Shown: positions 1-11,836, numbered from the stretch's first letter. The stretch: DNA of 33,371 nucleotides from an uncultured Elusimicrobium sp. (GCA_947170005.1 CAMVRX010000005.1:1-33371), one strand, 5' to 3'. Program-made: numbers and translations. Notes: a model not told the origin generated them from the letters alone.

Positions 1-301
1 ATCAAAAAAAAAAAACAAGTCAAGCCCGGTAATATAAGGTATATAAAGAGGAAATCTTTTTTGATACCCCCTCACCTGGGCTGCGCCCATCCTCCCCCTC
101 CAGGGGGAGGTAAACAACAACACCGAGCCAAATAGAGGATAAGATGATTTTTCCACCTCTCCCTTGAGGTGCTCAGCACATACTGCCTTTTCATCTCCCC
201 CCCGTGTGGGGGAAGTACCGCCGTTAGGCGGGGAAGGAGGGTTGTTTATAAAGTTTGCCTTTTTGGAGAAGACGAGTGCGTAAAATGGATATTCATGGGT
301 G

Positions 302-330
302 TTGTTAAATTTTCCTAAGTTTGCTATAAT
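302..330 (+). promoter_or_regulatory. sigma70-like promoter of rpsB
   Basis: TTGTTA (302-307), 17-nt spacer, perfect TATAAT (325-330); 130 nt upstream of the rpsB ATG. Confidence 0.75.
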
Positions 331-460
331 ATCCCCAGGTGAAACTGAGCAGCCGGGCGCAAAAAGTTCGTAAATCCAAGCCCGAGTTGACGTCACCCAG
401 GCAAACGCCACCCGGGGTATCCCCTACCCTAATTTAGGCGTGCGCCACAGGAGATAAAAA
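331..460 (+). promoter_or_regulatory. structured 5' leader of rpsB
   Basis: Nested pairing GGTGA(338-342)/TCACC(393-397), AACT(343-346)/AGTT(385-388), CGGGC(354-358)/GCCCG(380-384), plus GGGG(414-417)/CCCC(421-424). Confidence 0.5.
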
Positions 461-1534
461 ATGAGTAACGTATCTATGAAATCCATGCTGGAAGCCGGTG
501 TGCATTTTGGCCACCAAACCTCCCGCTGGAACCCCAAAATGGGCCGCTTTATCTTTGGTGAAAGAAACGGCGTGCACATTTTAGACTTACAAAAAACCGC
601 TAAAGAACTTAAAAAAGCCTGTGCTTTTGTAAAAGAAGAAAGCAAAAAAGGCGCTAAATTTTTGTTCGTCGGTACCAAAAAACAAGCCCAAGAAGCCATC
701 CGTGCCGAAGCCGCGCGCTGCGGTGCTTTTTGCATCAGCGAAAAATGGCTCGGCGGTACTTTAACCAACTTCCAAACCGTCAAAAAATCCATTGAACGGA
801 TGAACGAATTGGAAAAGTGGGAAGCTTCGGGCGTGTTTAAAGCCATTTCCAAAAAAGAAGCCAGCCGCTTAACCAAAGAAATGCTGCGCTTACAAAAATT
901 ATTAGGCGGCATCCGCGATATGAAAGTATTGCCGGATGTAGTCTTTGTTATTGACCCGGTAGACACCGCCGGAGCCGTGCGTGAATCGCACGTACTGGGC
1001 TTGCCGGTAGTGGCCGTGTGTGACACCAATGCCGACCCGGACTTGATTTCCTTGCCTATCCCCGGTAACGACGACGCTGCCCGCTCTATTAAACTGTTCT
1101 GCGGTGCGATTGCGGACTCTATTTTAGAAGGCAAAGCCGAAGTGGAAGCGGTCAAAGCCGCCGAGCAAACCCCGGCCGAAAACCCGGTCATGGTAGATGC
1201 TTTTGAAAGCGCTATGTTAGCCGCCGAAGCAGCCGAACAAGCCGCCCAAGAACCCACCGGCGACGTGGCCGAAATCAAAGCCGAAGTCAAAGCCGCGCAA
1301 GAAATAGGCGAAGTGCTAGCCGAACAAGCTGAGGCCGAAGAAAAAGAAGAAAAACCGGCCAAAAAAGCCGCTGCCAAAAAACCGGCTGCTGCCAAAAAAA
1401 CCACCGCTAAAAAAGCTGCGGAAAAAGCCGAAGAAAAAGAAGAAAAACCGGCTAAAAAAGTAGCCGCCAAAAAACCGGCTGCCAAAAAAACCGCTGCTAA
1501 AACCACTAAAAAAGCGGATAAAGAAGCAAAATAA
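461..1534 (+). CDS. rpsB: 30S ribosomal protein S2 with long Lys/Ala/Glu-rich C-terminal extension
   Basis: [22 protein letters not shown] and [10 protein letters not shown] are S2 signatures; AGGAG ribosome-binding site upstream; followed by tsf. Confidence 0.97.
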   Translation: MSNVSMKSMLEAGVHFGHQTSRWNPKMGRFIFGERNGVHILDLQKTAKELKKACAFVKEESKKGAKFLFVGTKKQAQEAIRAEAARCGAFCISEKWLGGTLTNFQTVKKSIERMNELEKWEASGVFKAISKKEASRLTKEMLRLQKLLGGIRDMKVLPDVVFVIDPVDTAGAVRESHVLGLPVVAVCDTNADPDLISLPIPGNDDAARSIKLFCGAIADSILEGKAEVEAVKAAEQTPAENPVMVDAFESAMLAAEAAEQAAQEPTGDVAEIKAEVKAAQEIGEVLAEQAEAEEKEEKPAKKAAAKKPAAAKKTTAKKAAEKAEEKEEKPAKKVAAKKPAAKKTAAKTTKKADKEAK

Positions 1535-1596
1535 TTCTGACGGAAATTCCCGCCACATGCGGGAATTTCCCCCCACTTATTAAACAGGAGATTTAC

Positions 1597-2418
1597 ATGT
1601 CTTTAATGGATGATATTAAAACCTTGCGCGAAAAAACCGGCGCGGGAATGATGGATTGCAAAAAAGCACTCATGGAATGTAAAAACGATATGGAACAAGC
1701 CGTGGTGTATTTGCGCAAAAAAGGTTTAGCCGCCATGGCCAAACGGGCCGACCGCGAAACCAAAGAAGGCCGGGTAGTAGTAAAGACCGACGGCAAAAAC
1801 TTTGCGATGGTATCCCTGGGCTGCGAAACGGACTTTGTGGCCAAAACCGATGCCTTTATTGCCCTGGCTAACGAACTGGCCGACTATGTGCTCGCTCACC
1901 CCGGCGTCAATTACGATACCGACGAAACGATTAAAGCCAAAATTACCGAACAAGCCCCCAAATTTGGCGAAAACACCACCTTCAAAGGCGGTTTCAACTG
2001 GACCCCGGCCGACGGTGCTGTGATGGCTTATTACGTGCATAGCGACAACAAAAAAGCCTCTCTCTTGGAGCTGGCCGTTGCCGGTGGTGCCGACAAAGCC
2101 AAAGCCACCGAACTGGCGCGCGAATTGGCGATGCACACCGTAGGGATGCAAACGGGCTGGATTAAAGCCGAAGATATCCCGCAAGAAGTCATCGACAAAG
2201 AACTGGACATTTACAAAACCCAAGCGTTAAACGAAGGCAAACCCGAGGCCGCCATCGCCAAGATGTTGCCCGGTAAAGTCAAAAAGTTTGCCAAAGAAAA
2301 CTGCCTTTTGGAGCAAGCTACGATTAAAGACAACAAAAAAACCGTGGCCGACTACTTAAAAGAGCAAGCCCAAGCCTTGGGCGGCGAAGTAACCGTCACC
2401 CGGTTCGTTCGTTTCTAA
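1597..2418 (+). CDS. tsf: elongation factor Ts
   Basis: LREKTGAGMMDCKKAL and GCETDFVAKTD motifs; downstream of rpsB. Confidence 0.97.
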   Translation: MSLMDDIKTLREKTGAGMMDCKKALMECKNDMEQAVVYLRKKGLAAMAKRADRETKEGRVVVKTDGKNFAMVSLGCETDFVAKTDAFIALANELADYVLAHPGVNYDTDETIKAKITEQAPKFGENTTFKGGFNWTPADGAVMAYYVHSDNKKASLLELAVAGGADKAKATELARELAMHTVGMQTGWIKAEDIPQEVIDKELDIYKTQALNEGKPEAAIAKMLPGKVKKFAKENCLLEQATIKDNKKTVADYLKEQAQALGGEVTVTRFVRF

Positions 2419-2422
2419 TAAA

Positions 2423-2449
2423 GTCCCCGCTTTGGCGGGGCTTTTTTTT
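2423..2449 (+). terminator. rho-independent terminator after tsf
   Basis: CCCCGC-tttg-GCGGGG followed by T8. Confidence 0.85.
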
Positions 2450-2524
2450 GTGCGCATACGCAAGTGTGCGCAGAAGAAAAAGATTTATGCTACAATACTA
2501 AAAATAACTTTTAAGGAGCATACT

Positions 2525-3265
2525 ATGACCGCCAACGATATTATGATCAAATCCGCCCACCCCAAAAAACGTATTTTGTTAAAACTCTCCGGCGAGGCCC
2601 TCAGCACCGAAGGCCACCGCGGTATCCACCCGCAGTCCTTAAAAGAAATCGCCGTAGAAATTGCCCAGGCCTATCAAAAAGCCGATTGCGAGCTGACCAT
2701 TGTCATTGGCGGGGGCAACATTTGGCGCGGCGTGCGCGACGGCGGCGGCGTGATTGACCGCGTAAACTCGGACAATATGGGTATGCTCGCTACCGTCATT
2801 AACGCTATTGCCTTGCAGTCCGCCATTGAAGACGCCGGCGTCCCTACGCGCGTACTTCCTGCCATTACCATTTACCAACTGGCCGAGCCGTTTGTGCGCC
2901 GCAAAGCTATCCGGCACTTGCAAAAGGGGCGCATTGTCATTTTTGCGGGCGGCACCGGTAACCCCTATTTTACCACCGACAGTGCTGCTGCCTTGCGCGC
3001 CAGTGAAATGAACGCCGACGTCCTCTTAAAAGCCACGCAAGTGGACGGCGTGTACGATGCAGACCCGCGCAAAAACCCGCAGGCCAAACTTATTGGCAAA
3101 ATTACGTACGCCGATGCGATTGCCAAACGCTTACAGTTTATGGACACGGCAGCCCTGGCGCTGTGTATGGAAAAACAGCTGCCTATCCAAGTGTTTAACT
3201 TACATAAAAAAGGCAACATTGAGCGTGCCCTGTGCGGCGAAGAAATCGGTACGGTAATTTACTAA
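2525..3265 (+). CDS. pyrH: UMP kinase (likely start at internal ATG 2525)
   Basis: RILLKLSGEAL, GGGNIWRG, FAGGTGNPYFTTD motifs; AAGGAG upstream of ATG 2525. Confidence 0.95.
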   Translation: MTANDIMIKSAHPKKRILLKLSGEALSTEGHRGIHPQSLKEIAVEIAQAYQKADCELTIVIGGGNIWRGVRDGGGVIDRVNSDNMGMLATVINAIALQSAIEDAGVPTRVLPAITIYQLAEPFVRRKAIRHLQKGRIVIFAGGTGNPYFTTDSAAALRASEMNADVLLKATQVDGVYDADPRKNPQAKLIGKITYADAIAKRLQFMDTAALALCMEKQLPIQVFNLHKKGNIERALCGEEIGTVIY

Positions 3266-3287
3266 GTATATCCGCCACTTAAAAACT

Positions 3288-3322
3288 AACCCTTTAAGGT
3301 TATTACCTTAAAGGGTTTTGTA
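3288..3322 (+). terminator. terminator after pyrH
   Basis: AACCCTTTAAGGT-tatt-ACCTTAAAGGGTT perfect stem followed by TTG. Confidence 0.75.
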
Positions 3323-3379
3323 TTCTTAAATCGTGTTTAACATTACTAGCAAAGTTTTCACGTGAAAACTTTGTTGCTT

Positions 3380-3910
3380 TTAAGGCAACACGCAATAATC
3401 ATTCGAACCGCATACATTTTTACAGTTTCCTACGGTTCCCGGAAAGCACTCAATGGCTGATGAATTAACAGACCGGTTCGCAACCAAGCCATAGACCTGG
3501 CTATCCTCCAGAGCATCGGGATCTGTAATCCGGCTCACATAAAAATCGCTTCCATCATAGTCATAAGACCAGTCTTTAGTTACGTAGCAACCTGATGCAT
3601 AATTACAAAACTCACCGTCCTCAACCAACGTACCCGGCATCTCTATATCCATCCGGGAAAATAATCCATCTTCGCCAGGTCCACATTCGTCTGCCCCGTC
3701 CCCGTACTGCAAACGGCATAACTCAAAAGCTTGCTGCATACTTCTTATTACAACTCGTGCCTCGCTAATGCGGCTTTTTTCTACGGCTTTTTGGTACTGC
3801 GGCACGGCTACCGCCGCTAAAATACCGATAATCAGCACCACAACTAACAGCTCAATAAGCGTAAAACCCGCTTTTGAGCAAAAACAGCCTTTAAAACAAC
3901 TTCTTTTCAT
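3380..3910 (-). CDS. type IV pilin-like protein
   Basis: [35 protein letters not shown]-terminal methylation motif; Cys-rich variable C-terminus. Confidence 0.93.
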   Translation of the reverse strand: MKRSCFKGCFCSKAGFTLIELLVVVLIIGILAAVAVPQYQKAVEKSRISEARVVIRSMQQAFELCRLQYGDGADECGPGEDGLFSRMDIEMPGTLVEDGEFCNYASGCYVTKDWSYDYDGSDFYVSRITDPDALEDSQVYGLVANRSVNSSAIECFPGTVGNCKNVCGSNDYCVLP

Positions 3911-3958
3911 ACTGCGTACTCCTCCATTTATACAAGTTTACCAGCGCACTACACCTCA

Positions 3959-3986
3959 AATTTACCAAAAAAAAAAAACGAGTCAA
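3959..3986 (-). promoter_or_regulatory. candidate promoter with T12 spacer for the pilin at 3380
   Basis: Minus strand: TTGACT (3986-3981), CG-T12-GG 16-nt spacer, TAAATT (3964-3959). Confidence 0.6.
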
Positions 3987-4037
3987 GGCTTTTAAAAACA
4001 GTGGCCAACTACACGTCAAAAAAGGTACAATAAATTT

Positions 4038-4985
4038 ATGGCAGAAACACGTTTTCAAAAAACACCGTTTCACTACTTGCAATACTTGGCTCTCAAGGCT
4101 TTCTGTGTGCTTTTTGCACTGCTGCCGTACCGTTTTTCCGTTTGGGCGGCCCGCACGCTGATGCGAGGAACGACGGTGTTTTTCCCCAACCGTTTTAGAC
4201 GCATGGAGTACGATATCGCCCGCGCGTTCCCCGAAAAATCCGCCCAAGAAGTGCACCAAATTGCCGTCAACTCGTGGAGTAATATGGGTACCATTTTGGC
4301 CGAATTTATCCAACTGACCCACATGAGCCGGGAGCAATTTAAAAAGCACTGCCGTATCGTCGGGCTGGAAAAAATCCAGCAAGCCCAAGGAACTACCGGC
4401 GGCATTATTCACATTGGGCACTTTACCAACTGGGAAGCCTTTGGCCTGGCCGCCAGCGTGTACGGTATGGACAAGGCCGTACTTGCCCAGCGCGTGGACA
4501 ACCCTTATATTGACGATGAAACCAACCGGCTGCGCAACATTTTTGGCGGCCGTACGTTTTACAGCAACCACGAGGACCAACCCTTTTTTGCCTGTATGCG
4601 CTGGCTTAAACGCAAGCGGCTCTTAGGCATTTTAATTGACCAAAACGCAGGTTCCAGCGAAGTGTGGATCCCGTTTATGGGACGCACGGCGGCGTTCTCG
4701 CCCATCACGGCACTGCTGGCCATCCGCATGCAGGTACCGGTGTTCCCCGTTCAAGTGCGCCGGGAACAAGACGGCAAGCTGGTGTGCTACGTGCTAGACC
4801 CGCTGACTCCCCCCGCCGAATATACCCCGGCTACCACCCGCGCTTTTACTAAAAAGCTGGCTGAATTTTACGAAGCATGTTTACGCGAGGATCCGGCCTC
4901 GTGGTTATGGGCACATAACCGCTGGAAACGCGAAGCCGAGGGAGAAAAATACTTGCAAGGACACCCGGAGGAACGCGTAAAATGA
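4038..4985 (+). CDS. lysophospholipid/lipid A acyltransferase (LpxL/HtrB family)
   Basis: IGHFTNWE catalytic-type motif, DQNAGSSEVWIPFMGR, WLWAHNRWK. Confidence 0.88.
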   Translation: MAETRFQKTPFHYLQYLALKAFCVLFALLPYRFSVWAARTLMRGTTVFFPNRFRRMEYDIARAFPEKSAQEVHQIAVNSWSNMGTILAEFIQLTHMSREQFKKHCRIVGLEKIQQAQGTTGGIIHIGHFTNWEAFGLAASVYGMDKAVLAQRVDNPYIDDETNRLRNIFGGRTFYSNHEDQPFFACMRWLKRKRLLGILIDQNAGSSEVWIPFMGRTAAFSPITALLAIRMQVPVFPVQVRREQDGKLVCYVLDPLTPPAEYTPATTRAFTKKLAEFYEACLREDPASWLWAHNRWKREAEGEKYLQGHPEERVK

Positions 4986-5524
4986 AAGCCGTGTTTTTAG
5001 ACCGCGACGGTACGCTGATTTACGAAAAACCCGGCGTTTACTTGTGCAACCCGAAACAGGTGCGCCTTTATAAAAGCACCCGGCCGGCTTTGAAGTTACT
5101 GACTCAAAACGGATTTAAACTCTTTATCGTTTCCAACCAATCGGGCATCGGGCGCGGCTATTTTACCGCTAAAGAGGTAAACGCCGTACACGCCCGTTTA
5201 CAGCAGCTTTTAAAGCCCACAGTCATAGAAGAAATTGTGTTTTGCCCGCACGCACCCGACGAGAAATGTGCTTGCCGCAAACCGCAACCCAAAATGGGGC
5301 AAGACTTAATCAAAAAGTATCATATTGATGTGAAGCAGTCTTATATGATTGGGGATAAAAAGGCCGACGTGGAATTTGGCCATGCACTGGGCTGCAAAGC
5401 CGTTTTGGTAACAACCGCTAACGGCCAGCGCCACTTGAAAAAATACCCGGATTTACACCCTGACAAAGTGGCTACCAATTTGCTCAACGCCGCTAAATTT
5501 ATTGTAAAAGATAGCAAGCTATGA
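4982..5524 (+). CDS. gmhB: D-glycero-D-manno-heptose-1,7-bisphosphate 7-phosphatase-like HAD
   Basis: FLDRDGTL, SNQSGIGRGYF, CPHAPDEKCACRKP zinc loop, MIGDKKADVE; ATGA overlap with the upstream gene. Confidence 0.85.
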   Translation: MKAVFLDRDGTLIYEKPGVYLCNPKQVRLYKSTRPALKLLTQNGFKLFIVSNQSGIGRGYFTAKEVNAVHARLQQLLKPTVIEEIVFCPHAPDEKCACRKPQPKMGQDLIKKYHIDVKQSYMIGDKKADVEFGHALGCKAVLVTTANGQRHLKKYPDLHPDKVATNLLNAAKFIVKDSKL

Positions 5525-6633
5525 AACACGCACTCCCTTTTATTTTTTCCGTTTGTTTGGCGGCCTGTTACTGCCAAACCCGCACGGCTTGCCCGGCAAC
5601 GGCCCCGGTGCAAATGCCCGCTCCAATAGCTACTCCAACGGCTGTTGCAGTGCCGCAAGCACCCGAAGTTACCCAAACAGCGGCCCCCATGCAAACCCAG
5701 CCGAAGCAACCCTCCCCGGCAGCGAAAACGTCCCCGGTTGTAACGGTGACGACGGCGGACAATGCCCCGGTGCAAGAGCCCGTTTCGTTGGAAACGCAGG
5801 TGGCCGCGCAAATTGCACAAGACCGTGCCGCCCAAACGTTGGCGCAGCCCCCGGCCGATACACCGGCTTTTAAAAAAGAAGAAATTTTGCCCACCCAAGG
5901 ACGGCTGTTCAACCCCTTGGCCTATGAGCCCATTTTGCCCGACAACACCCACGCCCCGTGGAGTAACGAAAGTTTGAAATACGGGATTTATTATTCCTTT
6001 GTCAAGGCCGGCACGGCGTATATCAAAACGCGCGGACTGGTGAGCAAAAACGGCAAAACCGCATACCTTATTCAAACAACCGCGTTTTCGGCCAATGTGA
6101 TTGACGCGATGTACAAGGTGCGCGATATTAACTATTCGTGGCTGGATACGTCCACGCTACACTCGCTGGGATATTCCCAAAGCTTGCGTGAGGGCAATTA
6201 CCAACGCGACGAGTGGCTGAGTTTTGATTACACCAATGGGCGGTTCTACGGGGAAGTTAAAAAAAAGGACGAACCCCGCATCATTGCCGGAGAACTAAAC
6301 CAGGAAGTGTTGGACATTCTTTCGTCCTTATACTACGTACGGGCCCAGCCCTTGGAAGCGGGCAAAGACGTAGTGTTTGATATCGTCAACCGCGAAAAAC
6401 AATACCCGCTCATTGTAAAAGTGTTGGGCAAAGAAACCGTCAAAACCCCGGCGGGGAAATTTGATTGTTGGATTGTGGAACCGCAGCTACGCGGGGAAGG
6501 AATTTTTGTAGCTAAGGGCAAAAGCCTTAAAGTATGGCTCACGGACGATAAGTACCGCATGCCGGTAAAAATGTCGGTAGAGGTATTTATTGGCAGTGTG
6601 TCGGCCGAACTCTTGGCGTATGAGCGCAATTAA
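5521..6633 (+). CDS. DUF3108-like lipoprotein with Pro/Ala/Thr-rich linker
   Basis: Lipobox-like MKHALPFIFSVCLAAC; C-terminal half resembles DUF3108 (SLKYGIYYSFVKAGTAYI ... FDCWIVEPQ). Confidence 0.7.
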   Translation: MKHALPFIFSVCLAACYCQTRTACPATAPVQMPAPIATPTAVAVPQAPEVTQTAAPMQTQPKQPSPAAKTSPVVTVTTADNAPVQEPVSLETQVAAQIAQDRAAQTLAQPPADTPAFKKEEILPTQGRLFNPLAYEPILPDNTHAPWSNESLKYGIYYSFVKAGTAYIKTRGLVSKNGKTAYLIQTTAFSANVIDAMYKVRDINYSWLDTSTLHSLGYSQSLREGNYQRDEWLSFDYTNGRFYGEVKKKDEPRIIAGELNQEVLDILSSLYYVRAQPLEAGKDVVFDIVNREKQYPLIVKVLGKETVKTPAGKFDCWIVEPQLRGEGIFVAKGKSLKVWLTDDKYRMPVKMSVEVFIGSVSAELLAYERN

Positions 6634-6660
6634 AGTTATAATGAATGGATAGGAGAACTT

Positions 6661-7643
6661 ATGACCATTACTACCAAACGCTTAAAAAGTATTTTACATA
6701 AACTAAAAGGACAGGAAATTATCGTCGTGGGCGATATTATGCTGGACCATTTTATTAAGGGGGCCGTGTCGCGCATTTCGCCCGAAGCGCCTGTGCCGGT
6801 AGTAGCCGTAAATAACGAATTTTTTGTAGCCGGCGGCGCCGGCAACGTAGCCGTCAACCTGGCGGCCCTGGGCGCCAAACCGGTGATGATTTCCGTCGTC
6901 GGGCAAGACCTGGGCGGAGAAATGCTAAAAGGCTTTCTGCGCGAGCGGAAAATTACTACCTATGGCATTTGCGAAGATGCCGACCGCCCGACCACCCAAA
7001 AAATCCGCGTCATGGCCGAGCAGCAGCAAATCGTCCGCTACGACCGCGAGAGCAAAAAAACCATTTCCCCCTCCATTGCCGCGCAGTGTATGAAAAGTTT
7101 TGACCTGGCCATTAAAACCGCCAAAGGGGTCATTTTATCCGACTACGGAAAAGGGATGCTAAGCGACCAAAACATTAAGGCTATTATTGACAAATGCCGC
7201 AAAAAAGGCATCCCGGTGTGTGTGGACCCCAAAATTGATAATTTCAAAAAATACAAACACATTACTTGCATGACCCCCAACACCAAAGAAGCGTGGGAAG
7301 GGGCCGGCGAGTCCCCCAAACCCGGCGAGGAAGCGATTGAAAAACTGGGACAGAAGATTTTAAAAATGCTGCAGGCCGATTCTATTTTAATTACCCGCAG
7401 CGCCGACGGGATGAGTTTGTTTGAAAAAGGCAAGAAAAAACCCACCACCATCCCCACTACCGCACGCGAAGTGTACGACGTAACCGGGGCGGGCGATACC
7501 GTAATTTCCGTCTTTACATTAGCCCTGGCGGCCGGGGCCACGCTGCCCGAAGCGGCGGTGCTGTCCAACTATGCAGCGGGCATTGTAGTAGGCAAATCGG
7601 GCACGGCTACGGCCACGTGCGAAGAAATTGAGAAGGTGTTGCC

Positions 7644-7647
<4 letters not shown>
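6661..7647 (+). CDS. PfkB/ribokinase-family heptose-7-phosphate kinase, stand-alone HldE N-domain/HldA type
   Basis: VGDIMLDHFIKGAVSRISPEAPVPVV, GGAGNVAVNLAALGA, DVTGAGDTVISVF; no nucleotidyltransferase domain. Confidence 0.88.
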
Positions 7648-10003
<2,356 letters not shown>

Positions 10004-10020
10004 AAATAGATTAAACAGTA

Positions 10021-10048
10021 AAAACCCCCGGCATAGCCGGGGGTTTTC
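10021..10048 (+). terminator. terminator after pyrG
   Basis: AAAACCCCCGGC-ata-GCCGGGGGTTTT. Confidence 0.85.
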
Positions 10049-10207
10049 TATGGCAGTCAAGCAAAAGTTGGAGTCACTTTTTCCCCCTCATCCGGCCTTC
10101 GGCCACCCCGCACTACAACCTGCGGGGCAGGCTCTTCCCCCTCTAGGGGGAAGAGGTATATTGTCGCAAAGGTGCCCAAATGTGGAAAATTGTTTCGCTG
10201 GAAAGCA

Positions 10208-10240
10208 ATACAACCCAAAACTTTTTGTTTTGGGTTGTAT
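10208..10240. terminator. bidirectional terminator between pyrG and osmC-like gene
   Basis: ATACAACCCAAAAC-ttttt-GTTTTGGGTTGTAT 14-bp perfect stem between convergent genes. Confidence 0.7.
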
Positions 10241-10268
10241 GCTTTAAAAATGGACTTCGCGTCCGCCG

Positions 10269-10643
10269 TTACATAATTTTAACGGTATATTTCATATCCT
10301 CACGCAAGCTATTATGCACCGGGCAGCCTTGTGCCAGCTTGGCATATTTCTCCTTCTGCTCGGCCGTAAAATGCGCCGGGAAATGAAACGTGAGTTCAAA
10401 GCCCGTCATGCGGGAGTGTTTGTCGTCAAACTGCGGGCGCACCTCTACCACGGTTCCTTCGGCCTTGTCGCCGTGTTTGGCGGCCATAAAGCCCACCATG
10501 GTCATCATACACGCACCTAAAGATGCGGCCAGCATTTCGCCGGGGTTGACGTCCTCGCGCGGGTTATTAAAAGCCGTGTGCAGCGGTTTTTTACCGTCCA
10601 GCACACAGGTCGTTTGCAGGTTTTGTCCAAGGGTTATTTTCAT
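10269..10643 (-). CDS. OsmC/Ohr family protein
   Basis: NPGEMLAASLGACMMTM and KLAQGCPVHNSL, the two conserved Cys regions. Confidence 0.92.
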   Translation of the reverse strand: MKITLGQNLQTTCVLDGKKPLHTAFNNPREDVNPGEMLAASLGACMMTMVGFMAAKHGDKAEGTVVEVRPQFDDKHSRMTGFELTFHFPAHFTAEQKEKYAKLAQGCPVHNSLREDMKYTVKIM

Positions 10644-10652
10644 AATTACCTC

Positions 10653-11621
10653 CTAGCCCAGTTGGGCAAGCTTTGTAAACAAATCTTTTTGCTCGCGCGA
10701 AAGCGTGCGCGGCACATCAATGGTCAGCGTGACATACAAACTGCCTTTGGCGCTTAGCCCTTTGCCGCTGAGTTTAAGTTTTTTACCGTTGTGCGTGCCC
10801 GCGGGCACTTTTACTTGCACAGGGCCGTCCAGGGTAGGGACGGAAATCGTCCCGCCCAGCGCCGCCGTCCACGGCATAATGACCACGGGCACGTGCAAAT
10901 CATCCCCCTCCAGCCGGAACATCGCGTGCGGGCGGATTTTGACGATTAAATACAGGTCACCCTGACCGCGCCGGGTGGGGTTGCCCATCCCTTTAAGTTT
11001 AATCTTTTTGCCTTCGCTCACGCCGGCGGGCAATTTGACCGTAACGGTGCGCCCGTTGGGCAGAGTCATTTGCATATTGCCGCCGCGGTGAGCATCTTCC
11101 AAATTGAGGGTCAGTTCAGCTTCCACATCACCGGAAGCTTGCCCGGCAGCCGCACTGCGGCCGAAGTTTTGGCCAAATCCTCCCCCCATGCCGCCAAAAA
11201 TACTTTGGAAAAAATCACTAAAATCCGCACCGGAAAATTGACCGTCCCCGCTGGAAAACCCTTCAAACCCTTGGCCGGGATTGCCGTTATAGGTATATTG
11301 CTGGTACTGCTGGTAGGGGTTGCCCCCGCTATACCTGGCCCCGCCCGAAGATGCACGCGAAGAGCTCCCCCCGCCGCGGGCATAGTCCTGGTAGCCTTGC
11401 TCGCCCACCTGGTCGTAAATGGTGCGTTTTTGTTTGTCGGAAAGGACGGTATAAGCCTCGTTTAAATCTTTAAATTTTTCGGTCCATTTGGCTTTTTCGT
11501 TCTCGGGATGCATATCCGGATGGCACTTGCGCGCCTGCGTTTTAAAAGCCTTTTTGATTTCCGCATCGGACGCAGTTTTCCCCACGCCCAAAATTTTATA
11601 ATAATCTTTATAATCTGCCAT
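10653..11621 (-). CDS. DnaJ/CbpA-type co-chaperone (J domain, G/F region, DnaJ C domain, no zinc finger)
   Basis: DYYKILGVGKTASDAEIKKAF...HPDMHPEN; FSDFFQSIFGG; C-terminal DnaJ domain without CxxCxGxG repeats. Confidence 0.92.
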   Translation of the reverse strand: MADYKDYYKILGVGKTASDAEIKKAFKTQARKCHPDMHPENEKAKWTEKFKDLNEAYTVLSDKQKRTIYDQVGEQGYQDYARGGGSSSRASSGGARYSGGNPYQQYQQYTYNGNPGQGFEGFSSGDGQFSGADFSDFFQSIFGGMGGGFGQNFGRSAAAGQASGDVEAELTLNLEDAHRGGNMQMTLPNGRTVTVKLPAGVSEGKKIKLKGMGNPTRRGQGDLYLIVKIRPHAMFRLEGDDLHVPVVIMPWTAALGGTISVPTLDGPVQVKVPAGTHNGKKLKLSGKGLSAKGSLYVTLTIDVPRTLSREQKDLFTKLAQLG

Positions 11622-11761
11622 ACAACGCCTCCTACTGGTACCTATTGTATATAATTCAGTTTCCAAAATCAAAACCCAAAAATTGATTAGTTGGCGGGCT
11701 TAAAAAAACGGTTTACAAACCCATTTTGATTTACTATAATAAATGTGTAGTGAGAATTTAT

Positions 11762-11836
11762 TCGCCCTTAGCTCAATGGTGGAGCGATCGGCTGTTAACC
11801 GATAGGTTGAAGGTTCGAGTCCTTCAGGGCGAGCCA
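11762..11836 (+). tRNA. tRNA-Asn (GTT), CCA encoded
   Basis: Acceptor TCGCCCT/AGGGCGA, anticodon stem ATCGG/CCGAT around CTGTTAA, T-arm GGTTCGAGTCC, 3' GCCA. Confidence 0.95.

Noticed and set aside
61-245. CCCCCTC...GAGGGGG type intergenic repeats, also at 10077-10156
   Set aside because: Look like common REP-like palindromic intergenic repeats; no unusual function can be supported.
424-1506. Long antisense ORF (360 aa) opposite rpsB
   Set aside because: Overlaps the well-supported rpsB; composition ([10 protein letters not shown] repeats) is the reverse of Lys/Ala codons.
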